Positions 8,100-15,765 of a stretch of 33,427 nucleotides of DNA are shown piece after piece. Source of the stretch: Bacteroidales bacterium UBA5206 (lineage in GTDB: Bacteria; Bacteroidota; Bacteroidia; Bacteroidales; Tenuifilaceae); the NCBI GenBank assembly GCA_002412705.1, contig DHVO01000003.1, positions 1 to 33,427 of the forward strand, in the 5' to 3' direction. The notes beneath the pieces are model-generated. The model searched no databases, was not told where the DNA came from, and worked only from the letters and a program-made list of their open reading frames with translations. How positions within the stretch are numbered: position 1 is the stretch's first letter; every line of letters begins with the position of its first letter. Made by a program: the position numbers and the translations under genes.

Positions 8100-8321
8100 G
8101 AACACAAATAACACAGGTTTTACAGATGAACACAGATTAGAAAATCATTCCGCTAACTTCCGATTAACTTCCGCTAACTTCTATTTTCCTCATCTCCCTC
8201 TGCTTTCATAGAACACAAATAACACAGATTTTACAGATGAATACAGATTAGAAAATCATTCCGCTAACTTCCTATTAACTTCCGCTAACTTCAATCTTCC
8301 TCATCTCCCTCCTCTTCCTCA
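8100..8321. repeat. Tandem duplication of a 111-bp intergenic repeat
   Basis: Copy 1 (8100-8210) and copy 2 (8211-8321) are identical except for about ten positions, half of them in the last ten bases. Each copy has an ACACAG/TACAGAT-rich part, then decamer-like units (CCGCTAACTT, CCGATTAACTT, CCGCTAACTT), then a TCCTCATCTCCCTC stretch. A truncated third copy precedes them (ATTCCGCTA at about 8077). The decamer plus CCTCATCTCCCTC parts recur in opposite orientation at 33259-33295 and 33381-33417. Confidence 0.9.
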
Positions 8322-8359
8322 CCTCCCTCATCTTCCTCATCTTCCTCCTCTTCCTCAAT
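8290..8359 (-). repeat. Polypurine tract directly after the S9 peptidase stop codon
   Basis: On the strand transcribed for the peptidase, about 70 nt following the TAG stop (8360-8362) are almost purely G and A, made of GAGGAAGAT/GAGGAAGAG units of 6-12 nt. A similar purine tract follows the cobC stop at 33228. Such mirror-like purine runs can form triplexes and can slip in replication. Confidence 0.8.
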
Positions 8360-10789
8360 CTACTTCTTCCCCTTCACATACTTCTCCAGCCACATATCGG
8401 TTTCCCATGCAGTGTGCAGTATTGATTGGCGTGCTCTGTACCCATGACTTTCATAAGGGAGTAGAACAAGGCGTGCTGTGCCACCATGCCCTTTTACGGC
8501 GGTGAACATACGTTCGCTTTGCATCGTAAATGTTCCGCTATTGTTATCGGCTTCGCCATGGATAAACAGGATTGGTGTTTTTAGCTTGTCGGCATGAGCA
8601 AAAGGAGACATTTTCATGTAGATATCGGGCGATTGCCAAAACGTGCGCTCCTCACTTTGGAAGCCAAAAGGAGTCAATGTGCGGTTGTAGGCTCCGCTGC
8701 GGGCAATGCCTGCTGCAAAAAGATTGCTGTGAGCAAGCAAGTTGGCGGTCATGAATGCGCCGTAGGAGTGTCCACCAATGGCCACTCGGTTAGGGTCGCC
8801 AACTTTCATGTTGGCAAGTGCATCAATGGCTGCCTTGGCGTTATCAACAAGTTGCTCAATAAAGGTGTCGTTGGGCTCAACTCCCTCGCTGCCTACAATG
8901 GGCATTCCCAAATCGTCTAAAACAGCGTATCCACGGGTTACCCACATAATTGGCGATAGCTTTCCTGGGCGAATAAAGCGGAATTTAGATTCGGTAATCT
9001 GACCTGCGAGCTCTGCATTCACAAATTCCTCTGGGTATGCCCACATCAGAACGGGTAGTAGTTTGCTTCCTTTTTTGTAGCCTGCAGGCAGGTAGAGTGT
9101 GCCTGTAAGCTCAACTCCATCGCTTCGTTTGTATCTAATTTGTTCTTTCTGCACATCCTTTAGGCTAGGGTATGGGTGTGGGAAGAAGGTTATTTGTGTA
9201 GATTTTTTGCGTTTTATATCGCGGGTAAAATAGTTTGGCTGCTCGGTTAGTGATTCCTTAGAGGTGATAATTTGCCCCTTTGCTACGTCGGTAAAGGCTA
9301 CAAACCTCTCGTAGTAAGGTGCTTCGCATCGCCAAATGCGTACGGCTTTTTTTGATGTGTAATCAAACTCATCAAGGAAAGGGAATACTCCCTCGGGTGA
9401 GGCGCCTTCTCCATACAAATAAAGTTTATCACCTTTAGGGCTGCGTAGCAGAACGCTTTTGCCAAACTCGTTTTGCTCAGTTACAAACATGCCAGGATCG
9501 GCATAGGCATCCTGCCAGGATCTTTCCCATATGAGTTGTGCTGGCTGCTCTGTTTTAGCTGGATTTATAAATGATGTGGCAACAGTTCGTGTTTCCCACC
9601 AGCGTTCGTAAATAACGGCAAATTCGCTCCAGCCCCATTGTATGCCAGCATAGCGGTAACGTAGACTGGCAAACTCGGTTGGGGTACCCTTAAAGGGTTC
9701 CTTAAGCATGAACAGCTTGTCGCGAATCTCTGCCATAACCTTAGGGTCGCCTTTATCTTGAGCTTCTATCCAGTATATTGTGGCAGGTTCATCGTTACGC
9801 CAGCTAAAACCTCTTGGTCCTGTGGTTGTGGCGCTAAAGCCCTGGGGTAGATCCTCGGTAAGCGGAAGTTCAGCAAGGTGCTTAATAACTTTGCCTTCCA
9901 TGTTCCATATCTCCACTAATCTAGGAAAGCGGTAGTAAGGTACAATATAGGAGTATGGGCGAAGTATCTGGTCAACCAAAAGGTACTCTCCATTTGGCGA
10001 TACCGAGAACGATTGCACTTGCCCTGGATTCCCCACTGCAACGGGGGTGTTGCCATTGCTTGTTAAGTATAGTTGTACCTTGGTGTAGTAGTCAAAACGC
10101 TGCTCGTCGTCAACATCTTTCAGCATATCCTGATAGGTACGCACCTTTGTTGATTTTCCCTTCGACTCCTGTACCGAGGGGCCTAATGGAAGTTCCTGTT
10201 TGCTCGGTATTACTGGGAGATTTTCTGCTACTGCACAGTAAACGATGGACTCGCTATTGGGAAGCCACTCAAATGCGCTACCCACCAGAACAGTGTTAAG
10301 CTTGGTGGCCCAACGTTCAGCTTTAGCTGTGGTTACGTCAACAACCCAAAGTTCAATGGTTTCTGGTAAGTAAATTTGTAGCGCAACGCGTTTCCCGTTG
10401 GGTGCCCAGTTTATATCGTTTATTAACCCGTTTTTAGGAAGATTAGTTACTGGAACAGCCTCCTTGTCGGTGAGTTTTCTTACCGAAATGTTGGTGTAGA
10501 ATCTATTCCTGCTCTCCCCAAAGTTGTTTGGGTTAATGCGAACACCTGCAAGCTTTAGCTCGGGTTGTGCTAGCTCCGATAAATCGGGCATGTCCTGTGG
10601 CTCTGCAAGTAGTGCGTATTCCCTTGTGGGGCTAATCCTGAACGATGGTGTTGCTGGAGCATTAATAATCTCAGCAAGTTCCGCAGGGGGTGTCATGTAA
10701 CGGGTAGGTTCTTGTGTCATGGCCTGTGGTGCTATAAAACCAAGGGCTAAGAATACAGCAATTGGTTTCAGTTTTTTTATATGTATCAT
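8360..10789 (-). CDS. S9 family prolyl oligopeptidase / aminopeptidase
   Basis: An 809-residue exported serine peptidase. A signal peptide (about 1-25, ending PQAMTQ) is followed by a beta-propeller region (about 60-540) with WD/PD40-like segments such as INDINWAPNGKRVAL and SFSVSPNGEYLLVD. The C-terminal alpha/beta hydrolase domain has nucleophile S675 in GGHSYGAF, D748 in HGEADNN and H782 in ESHGY. Overall it resembles the glutamyl-endopeptidase/dipeptidyl-peptidase subgroup (S9D) common in Bacteroidota and plant chloroplasts. It probably trims peptides in the periplasm. It is divergent from dapD, and its 3' end abuts a polypurine repeat tract. Confidence 0.93.
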   Translation of the reverse strand: MIHIKKLKPIAVFLALGFIAPQAMTQEPTRYMTPPAELAEIINAPATPSFRISPTREYALLAEPQDMPDLSELAQPELKLAGVRINPNNFGESRNRFYTNISVRKLTDKEAVPVTNLPKNGLINDINWAPNGKRVALQIYLPETIELWVVDVTTAKAERWATKLNTVLVGSAFEWLPNSESIVYCAVAENLPVIPSKQELPLGPSVQESKGKSTKVRTYQDMLKDVDDEQRFDYYTKVQLYLTSNGNTPVAVGNPGQVQSFSVSPNGEYLLVDQILRPYSYIVPYYRFPRLVEIWNMEGKVIKHLAELPLTEDLPQGFSATTTGPRGFSWRNDEPATIYWIEAQDKGDPKVMAEIRDKLFMLKEPFKGTPTEFASLRYRYAGIQWGWSEFAVIYERWWETRTVATSFINPAKTEQPAQLIWERSWQDAYADPGMFVTEQNEFGKSVLLRSPKGDKLYLYGEGASPEGVFPFLDEFDYTSKKAVRIWRCEAPYYERFVAFTDVAKGQIITSKESLTEQPNYFTRDIKRKKSTQITFFPHPYPSLKDVQKEQIRYKRSDGVELTGTLYLPAGYKKGSKLLPVLMWAYPEEFVNAELAGQITESKFRFIRPGKLSPIMWVTRGYAVLDDLGMPIVGSEGVEPNDTFIEQLVDNAKAAIDALANMKVGDPNRVAIGGHSYGAFMTANLLAHSNLFAAGIARSGAYNRTLTPFGFQSEERTFWQSPDIYMKMSPFAHADKLKTPILFIHGEADNNSGTFTMQSERMFTAVKGHGGTARLVLLPYESHGYRARQSILHTAWETDMWLEKYVKGKK

Positions 10790-10878
10790 AGCCTAAATAT
10801 ATTGGTTAGTATTTAGTTTTGATGATGAGCCGCTTGTGTGGTTTAGCTCGGGGCTCCCTTTAAAACCGCAAAATAGCT

Positions 10879-10886
10879 TACATTTG
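10879..10886 (+). promoter_or_regulatory. Promoter -7 box of dapD
   Basis: TACATTTG matches TAnnTTTG and lies 18 nt before the dapD ATG at 10905. It argues against the GTG at 10836 as start, since that lies upstream of the predicted transcript start. Confidence 0.6.
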
Positions 10887-10904
10887 TGCAAAATCAAATT
10901 TCCC

Positions 10905-11720
10905 ATGCAAGCATTAATTGACAGAATTGAACGGGCTTGGGATAACAGGGAGCTGCTTAGCAACCCTGAAACCCAGAATGCCATTAGAGAAACCATTGAT
11001 CTTTTAGATAAGGGAACACTTAGAGTTGCCGAGCCATTTGGCAATGAGTGGAAGGTGAATCAGTGGGTTAAAAAGGCTGTAATACTTTACTTCCCCATAC
11101 AAAAAATGGAGACCATTGAGGTTGGCCCATTTGAGTTTCACGATAAGATGCTGCTTAAAAAGGATTACCAATCACTTGGTGTTAGAGTGGTTCCTCATGC
11201 GGTTGCTCGTTATGGAGCATTCCTTGCAAAAGGGGTTATTATGATGCCATCGTATGTTAATATTGGAGCTTATGTAGATGAGGGTACAATGGTTGATACA
11301 TGGGCTACCGTGGGAAGCTGTGCCCAAATAGGCAAGGGGGTTCACCTCTCTGGTGGAGTGGGAATTGGCGGTGTGCTTGAGCCTATTCAGGCTTCTCCTG
11401 TTGTAGTTGAGGATGGCTGTTTTGTTGGCTCAAGGTGTATTGTTGTTGAGGGTGCTCATGTTGGTAAGCAGGCTGTGCTTGGTGCCAATGTTGTAATAAC
11501 TGGTTCTACTAAAATTATTGATGTTACAGGTGCCCAGCCAGTAGAGTATAAGGGTTATGTACCACCCCGTTCGGTGGTAATACCAGGTTCGTACACCAAG
11601 CAGTTTCCTGCTGGCGAGTACCAAGTGCCCTGCGCCCTAATAATTGGGAAACGAAAGGAGTCAACAGACCTTAAAACCTCTCTAAACGATGCTCTTAGAG
11701 ATTTTAATGTGGCAGTTTAA
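10905..11720 (+). CDS. dapD: 2,3,4,5-tetrahydropyridine-2,6-dicarboxylate N-succinyltransferase
   Basis: A 271-residue cytoplasmic enzyme of the succinylase branch of lysine and meso-diaminopimelate synthesis; it succinylates tetrahydrodipicolinate with succinyl-CoA. The N-terminal helical domain begins MQALIDRIERAWDNREL, and residues about 105-230 form a left-handed beta helix of hexapeptide repeats (NIGAYVDEGTMVDTWATVGS, GGVLEPIQASPVVVEDG), with the family signature around GSRCIVVEG. Length fits the family. No other dap gene is adjacent. It converges on the LicD gene with only 6 bp between the stop codons. Confidence 0.96.
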   Translation: MQALIDRIERAWDNRELLSNPETQNAIRETIDLLDKGTLRVAEPFGNEWKVNQWVKKAVILYFPIQKMETIEVGPFEFHDKMLLKKDYQSLGVRVVPHAVARYGAFLAKGVIMMPSYVNIGAYVDEGTMVDTWATVGSCAQIGKGVHLSGGVGIGGVLEPIQASPVVVEDGCFVGSRCIVVEGAHVGKQAVLGANVVITGSTKIIDVTGAQPVEYKGYVPPRSVVIPGSYTKQFPAGEYQVPCALIIGKRKESTDLKTSLNDALRDFNVAV

Positions 11721-11726
11721 CTAGTC

Positions 11727-12356
11727 TTATTTTCTAGGAATGGAGGCGCATATTGTGCCTTCGTTCTCTCCACACTTCCACTCTTTTACTGGTACACTCC
11801 AGTCTCCATATTTTTGGGTGAGGTAGTCCTTATAGTCGTTAGGAACTCTTACCCATTTTCCTTTGTACTCAATCTCCTCAAACGATTTGTAGAATTTCTT
11901 CTCAACTCGCATCACTTTACCCTGTGCTTGCCAGTAGGTATGTGTCTCATCGTTTGTTTTAACAAAAATGTCTAGTACCACAAAGTGCTTAAGGTAGGCA
12001 GGGTTAACCATTTGGAAGATATAGGGTAGTAGGGGCTTTATCTTGAAAATAGAGTATGCGCCTTTAGCTATGGGGCCATGGTTGGCTGCGCTTCTTCTTA
12101 TGGTTAACTTATAGCCAAGCCTTAGTAAATCGCGTTTCATGGCTACAATCTTTTCTGCTTCTTCCTCTGGTATCGATACGTCAACGTCGTAATCCCATGG
12201 AAGTAGGTCTTTATCGCGAACAATGCCAAGAAGGGTGCCTCCTTCTAAGTGGTAGTTAACAGAGTACTTGTCAAATAGCGTTAGAACATCAAAAAGAACT
12301 TTTCGCGCTCTTTGAATGTTTTTCTCGTTCAGTTCAGGTTTCCAGCGTTCAACCAC
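11727..12356 (-). CDS. LicD-family phosphotransferase
   Basis: A 209-residue protein with the LicD/nucleotidyltransferase-like core: EGGTLLGIVRDKDLLPWDYD followed by VDVSIPEEE, where the Asp residues of WDYDVDV bind metal. LicD proteins transfer phosphocholine or related phospho-groups from CDP-alcohols to surface glycans. No signal peptide or membrane segment is evident, so it likely acts on the cytoplasmic side. The start is a GTG at 12354-12356 with no in-frame ATG nearby. Divergent genes encode a glycosyltransferase, a LicC-like cytidylyltransferase and a glycerophosphotransferase, which supports a role in decorating a surface polymer. The group transferred is not known. Confidence 0.85.
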   Translation of the reverse strand: MVERWKPELNEKNIQRARKVLFDVLTLFDKYSVNYHLEGGTLLGIVRDKDLLPWDYDVDVSIPEEEAEKIVAMKRDLLRLGYKLTIRRSAANHGPIAKGAYSIFKIKPLLPYIFQMVNPAYLKHFVVLDIFVKTNDETHTYWQAQGKVMRVEKKFYKSFEEIEYKGKWVRVPNDYKDYLTQKYGDWSVPVKEWKCGENEGTICASIPRK

Positions 12357-12379
12357 AACATTAAAATTTTGAGTGCGGA

Positions 12380-12387
12380 CAAATGTA
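12380..12387 (-). promoter_or_regulatory. Promoter -7 box of the LicD gene
   Basis: On the minus strand TACATTTG matches TAnnTTTG, about 24 nt upstream of the GTG start at 12356. The short spacing to the start supports this GTG as the initiation codon. Confidence 0.55.
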
Positions 12388-12457
12388 TATTTTTTAATCT
12401 ATTTTTAATGTCTGCTTAGCTATGATATATTTCATCCATGCATGAAAATAAAATCGC

Positions 12458-12465
12458 TACTTTTG
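12458..12465 (+). promoter_or_regulatory. Promoter -7 box of the GT2 operon
   Basis: TACTTTTG matches TAnnTTTG and precedes the ATG at 12497 by 31 nt. It lies back to back with the LicD promoter within a 140-bp divergent spacer, so the two sides could be co-regulated. Confidence 0.55.
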
Positions 12466-12496
12466 CGCTTTGTTTACCGTATTGAATTTAAATAGC

Positions 12497-13315
12497 ATGC
12501 CAAAAATATCTGCAGTAATTATTACTTATAACGAGGAGAGAAATATAGAAAGGTGCATAAAGTCTGTGCTTTCTGTTGTAGATGAGGTGGTTGTTGTAGA
12601 TTCCTTTTCAACCGATAGAACCGAAGCTATATGCAGAAACCTTGGGGCTACGTTTCATCAACACACCTTTGAAGGCTATCGCGATCAAAAGAACTATGCA
12701 GTGCAATTGGCTTCGTTCGATTACATCCTTTCCCTTGATGCCGACGAGGCTTTATCGGAGGAACTTAAGCAATCAATTCTTGCCGCTAAGAACACCTGGG
12801 ACTTCGATGGCTACTACTCCAATAGGCTTAATAACTACTGTGGACAGTGGATTTACCACTCAAATTGGTATCCCGATAGGAAAATCAGGCTCTTCGACAG
12901 GCGCAAAGGAGCTTGGGGTGGACTAAATATTCACGAAACGGTGCGTATGAGCAAGGATGCAAAAGTTGGATATTTGTCTGGTGATATCCTTCATTGGTCT
13001 TTAGCTTCGTACGAGGAGCATGTAGATAAAGCCAATAGGTTTAGCACAATCTCTGCCAAGGAGTACCATCGAATTGGAAAGCGAAGCAGCATTCTTAAGA
13101 TAATTGTTAATTCTGGTTGGCATTTTTTAAAAGCGTATGTTCTTAGGCTGGGCTTTCTAGATGGCTATAATGGTTTTGTTATTAGCGCATTGTCGGCCTA
13201 TACCTGCTTTTTAAAGTACGTAAAGCTTAGACGGCTTATACTTGCCGATCGTAATGGCGGTGTTAAAGCAACCGCTTTGGGCCGAAAAAAGAAGAAAATA
13301 CAAATTGCATCATAA
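12497..13315 (+). CDS. Family 2 glycosyltransferase (WaaE/KdtX-like)
   Basis: A 272-residue GT-A glycosyltransferase. It opens with MPKISAVIITYNEERNIERC, has VVDSFSTDRTEAIC for nucleotide binding, and LSLDADEALSEEL as the DxD-type metal site. It then has the Y-R-x-R-LF region (YPDRKIRLFDR) and HETV typical of the LPS-core beta-1,4-glucosyltransferase-like subgroup. It probably adds a sugar to lipid A core or another surface glycolipid on the cytoplasmic face. ATG 12497 is chosen over TTG 12470 because the family signature starts there. The cytidylyltransferase gene follows after 11 bp, so the two form an operon ended by the terminator at 14039. Confidence 0.9.
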   Translation: MPKISAVIITYNEERNIERCIKSVLSVVDEVVVVDSFSTDRTEAICRNLGATFHQHTFEGYRDQKNYAVQLASFDYILSLDADEALSEELKQSILAAKNTWDFDGYYSNRLNNYCGQWIYHSNWYPDRKIRLFDRRKGAWGGLNIHETVRMSKDAKVGYLSGDILHWSLASYEEHVDKANRFSTISAKEYHRIGKRSSILKIIVNSGWHFLKAYVLRLGFLDGYNGFVISALSAYTCFLKYVKLRRLILADRNGGVKATALGRKKKKIQIAS

Positions 13316-13326
13316 ATTCCCCTACC

Positions 13327-14010
13327 ATGAAAATTGTAATTCTTGCAGCGGGTATTGGTTCTCGATTGGGTAACCCACTACCAAAACCACTAACCGTTCT
13401 AAAGAGCGGCAAAACTATTATGCAGCAGCAAATAGACAACTTGTCGGATCACTTTAACCCCGATGATATTAACATTGTTGTTGGGTTCAAGAAGGACTTA
13501 ATAATGGAAAACTTTCCAGATATTTCGTATATCTACAACCAGAATTTCGACACAACTAATACCTCTAAGAGCTTACTAAAAGCCTTGCGCAAGAATCGCA
13601 ACGAATCGGTACTTTGGCTTAATGGCGATGTGGTTTTTGATTCGGGTATCCTAGCCCACCTTAAACCATTCATTCAGCAGGAGCAGTCGTTCGTTTGCGT
13701 TAATAACAATGAGGTTGGCGACGAAGAGGTTAAGTACAACCTTAATGCGAATGGCTTTATTAAGGATATCTCCAAAAAGATTACCGACGGAAAAGGAGAG
13801 GCTGTTGGAATTAACTTTATTGCCAAAAAGGACGTTAAGAAGTTTATTGCCCGTTTAGAGGAGTGCGATGATAACGATTACTTTGAACGCGGACTAGAAC
13901 TTGCCATTCAAAAAGATGCCCTTGAGGTAAAGCCTATTAATATCTCAGATTTCCGTTGCATGGAAATCGATTTTAGGGAAGATCTCGATAACGCTAATAA
14001 AATTTTCTAA
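13327..14010 (+). CDS. LicC-like sugar/choline-phosphate nucleotidyltransferase
   Basis: A 227-residue cytoplasmic nucleotidyltransferase. The N-terminal signature ILAAGIGSRLGNPLPKPLT binds the NTP, LNGDVVFD gives the first catalytic Asp, and CMEIDFREDLDNA near the end provides the second metal-binding Asp. GEAVGINFI matches the specificity region of LicC-type choline-phosphate cytidylyltransferases. It is expected to make a CDP- (or other NDP-) activated donor. Nearby LicD and CDP-glycerol transferase genes fit CDP-choline, CDP-ethanolamine or CDP-glycerol, but the substrate cannot be fixed from sequence. Confidence 0.85.
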   Translation: MKIVILAAGIGSRLGNPLPKPLTVLKSGKTIMQQQIDNLSDHFNPDDINIVVGFKKDLIMENFPDISYIYNQNFDTTNTSKSLLKALRKNRNESVLWLNGDVVFDSGILAHLKPFIQQEQSFVCVNNNEVGDEEVKYNLNANGFIKDISKKITDGKGEAVGINFIAKKDVKKFIARLEECDDNDYFERGLELAIQKDALEVKPINISDFRCMEIDFREDLDNANKIF

Positions 14011-14038
14011 ATATAAAGCAGCGCTTTTGCTTAGTAGC

Positions 14039-14080
14039 GAAACTGATAGTGCACATTAAGCACTATCAGTTTCTTTTTTT
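14039..14080 (+). terminator. Strong intrinsic terminator
   Basis: A perfect 14-bp stem, GAAACTGATAGTGC (14039-14052) with GCACTATCAGTTTC (14060-14073), encloses a 7-nt loop and is followed by seven T residues (14074-14080). It ends the GT2-cytidylyltransferase transcript and separates it from the glycerophosphotransferase gene. Confidence 0.95.
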
Positions 14081-14096
14081 ATTGGGCTTTCGGGTG

Positions 14097-14104
14097 TAAA
14101 TTTG
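14097..14104 (+). promoter_or_regulatory. Promoter -7 box of the glycerophosphotransferase gene
   Basis: TAAATTTG matches TAnnTTTG, 37 nt before the ATG at 14142 and just after the upstream terminator, so the following genes should have their own transcript. No clear -33 element was seen at ideal spacing. Confidence 0.5.
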
Positions 14105-14141
14105 CTGCAATTAAACACTGTTAGTGTATAAGTAGAATAGG

Positions 14142-15191
14142 ATGAGAGCAACCCTTTTTTGCGTAAACCCCTATGCGTTTGGAATTCTAAAGCCTCTTTG
14201 CGATGAGCTAAAGCGGCAAGGCCACTCCATACTGTGGTATGTTTCGGAACGTATTGCTGGTACATTTCCTTTTAAGGATAATGATGAGGTAACTACATCT
14301 ATTGCCGATGTGTTCCATTTTGGTAATGATGCCATTTTTGTTCCAGGGAACGAACTTCCACCATATTTGCCCGGGGTTAAAGTTCAGGTATTTCATGGGC
14401 TGGCTGGTGAGAAGAAGGGGCATTTCCGCATTCGGCACTATTTTGATTTGTACCTAACCCAAGGCCCATACTTTACTAGTAGGTTTAATCAGCTGGCCGC
14501 TACTCACAATAATTTTGGAGTAATGGAGACGGGGTGGTGTAAACTCGATCCCTTGTTTAGTAACTTGATTGCGGCAAAAGAGGAGCGGGATAGCATATTG
14601 GCATTAAAGGGCAAAGAGAAGCTGGTGTTGTATGCGCCAACATTTTCTCCCTCGCTTACATCCACTGTTCTTCTGCGCGATGAGATATTTAAACTGGCCG
14701 ATGAGCAGAGCGTACACGTTATGATTAAGTTTCATGATTTAATGGATCCGTCCATTGCTCAGCAGTACGCTTCGTTGGCTTCAACTAGGAGTAATGTGGA
14801 GATTGTTACAGACAGGAATATCATAAAGTACATGCAAATGGCCGATGTAATGATAAGCGATACCTCATCGGTTGTGTATGAGTTTATACTACTTAACAAG
14901 CCAGTAATTACGCTTTGCTCACATTCGGAGAATATTTCTTGGAAAGATATAGCTAAGGCTAGCGATCTTACCCAAGCGTATATGGAAACCATTACTTCCG
15001 ATCCCTTTGCGGCTAACAGAGCAAAAGTTGTTGCGGCTTACCACCCATATTCCGATGGCAAGTCGTCGGAACGGATGATAAAAGCAGTAGAGTCGTATAT
15101 TGCCGATTTTGGTGTACCCCAGAAACGGAAGCTGAATGTGTACCGCAGGTATAAAATGTACAAGATGTTTGGTGCAAAACCTAAACTTTAA
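14142..15191 (+). CDS. CDP-glycerol glycerophosphotransferase family protein
   Basis: A 349-residue GT-B-like protein of the TagB/TagF family. Signature elements include GVKVQVFHGLAGEKKGHF (acceptor/donor loop), LVLYAPTFSPSLTS, VMIKFHDL, and ADVMISDTSSVVYEFILLNK followed by PVITL. In Gram-positive bacteria this family polymerises or primes glycerol-phosphate teichoic acids; in Gram-negative bacteria members add glycerol-phosphate or ribitol-phosphate to capsules or O-antigens. With LicD and a cytidylyltransferase nearby, a phosphoglycerol-type modification of a surface glycan is likely. It is followed after 3 bp by the Sua5-family gene, presumably on the same transcript. Confidence 0.87.
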   Translation: MRATLFCVNPYAFGILKPLCDELKRQGHSILWYVSERIAGTFPFKDNDEVTTSIADVFHFGNDAIFVPGNELPPYLPGVKVQVFHGLAGEKKGHFRIRHYFDLYLTQGPYFTSRFNQLAATHNNFGVMETGWCKLDPLFSNLIAAKEERDSILALKGKEKLVLYAPTFSPSLTSTVLLRDEIFKLADEQSVHVMIKFHDLMDPSIAQQYASLASTRSNVEIVTDRNIIKYMQMADVMISDTSSVVYEFILLNKPVITLCSHSENISWKDIAKASDLTQAYMETITSDPFAANRAKVVAAYHPYSDGKSSERMIKAVESYIADFGVPQKRKLNVYRRYKMYKMFGAKPKL

Positions 15192-15194
15192 ATA

Positions 15195-15758
15195 ATGGAC
15201 GAGGCAATAAAACAGGCGCTGGATGTGCTTAACCGTGGTGGAATTATTCTTTACCCAACCGATACCGTGTGGGCTATTGGTTGCGATGCAACAAAGCCAG
15301 AAGCTGTTAGTAAAATACTTGAGCTAAAGCAGCGTAAGGAGAGCAAAGGATTGGTGGTGTTGGTGGACATTCCTTCTCGTATTACCTCGTATGTGCGCGA
15401 AGTACCTGAGATGGCCTGGGATTTAGTGGAGCTGGCCGATAAGCCGCTAACTATTATTTACCCTGGTGCAAAAAACTTGGCATCTAATGTTGTTACCCCC
15501 GACGGAAGTATTGGCATTAGGGTGGTTAGTTCCTCTTTTTGCCAACGCTTGGCAGCACGATTTAAAAGGCCTATTGTTTCTACGTCCGCAAATGTTTCGG
15601 GGAAACCCACGCCAAAATCCTTTGACGAAATAAAGGGGATAATAAAAACCGGGGTCGATTTTGTGGTTCCACAAGAATTCGACAACCCGGTTAGTTCAAA
15701 GCCTTCAAGCGTAATTAGGCTGGGCCTAACTGGCGAGATAGAAATTATTAGGCATTAA
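15195..15758 (+). CDS. L-threonylcarbamoyladenylate synthase (Sua5/YrdC/YciO family)
   Basis: A 187-residue cytoplasmic protein of the YrdC fold. It makes threonylcarbamoyl-AMP from threonine, bicarbonate and ATP for the t6A37 modification of ANN-decoding tRNAs. Visible family features are GGIILYPTDTVWAIGCDA, KILELKQRKESKGLVVL (KRxxxKP-like basic loop, here KQRKESKG), SIGIRVV and the STSANVSGKPTP stretch. The KQRKESKG variant is typical of the short YciO/YwlC-like subgroup, so the exact branch is less certain. Its stop faces the stop of the GIN-domain gene with 7 bp between. Confidence 0.9.
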   Translation: MDEAIKQALDVLNRGGIILYPTDTVWAIGCDATKPEAVSKILELKQRKESKGLVVLVDIPSRITSYVREVPEMAWDLVELADKPLTIIYPGAKNLASNVVTPDGSIGIRVVSSSFCQRLAARFKRPIVSTSANVSGKPTPKSFDEIKGIIKTGVDFVVPQEFDNPVSSKPSSVIRLGLTGEIEIIRH

Positions 15759-15765
15759 GCATTTT

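Larger units (their letters stand above)
7859..8359. other. 500-bp intergenic region rich in repeats
   Basis: No gene is visible. From left to right it holds the minus-strand promoter candidate (7886-7893), an extended palindrome (7976-8003), a truncated repeat copy (about 8077-8099), a 111-bp tandem duplication (8100-8321) and a pyrimidine-rich tract running to the stop codon of the S9 peptidase gene. These are itemised separately. Confidence 0.8.

Noticed and set aside
8100..8321. Possible CRISPR array
   Set aside because: The units are adjacent 111-bp copies with internal mosaic repeats; there are no unique spacers of constant length and no cas genes.
8594..8920. Antisense open frames of 60-114 codons within the S9 peptidase gene
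   Set aside because: They are shadows of the strong minus-strand coding frame, which has complete catalytic motifs; the same applies to the other antisense frames in the window.
10836..10904. GTG at 10836 as start of dapD
   Set aside because: The region includes the promoter box TACATTTG, and DapD proteins begin at the MQALIDRIE-like segment at 10905.
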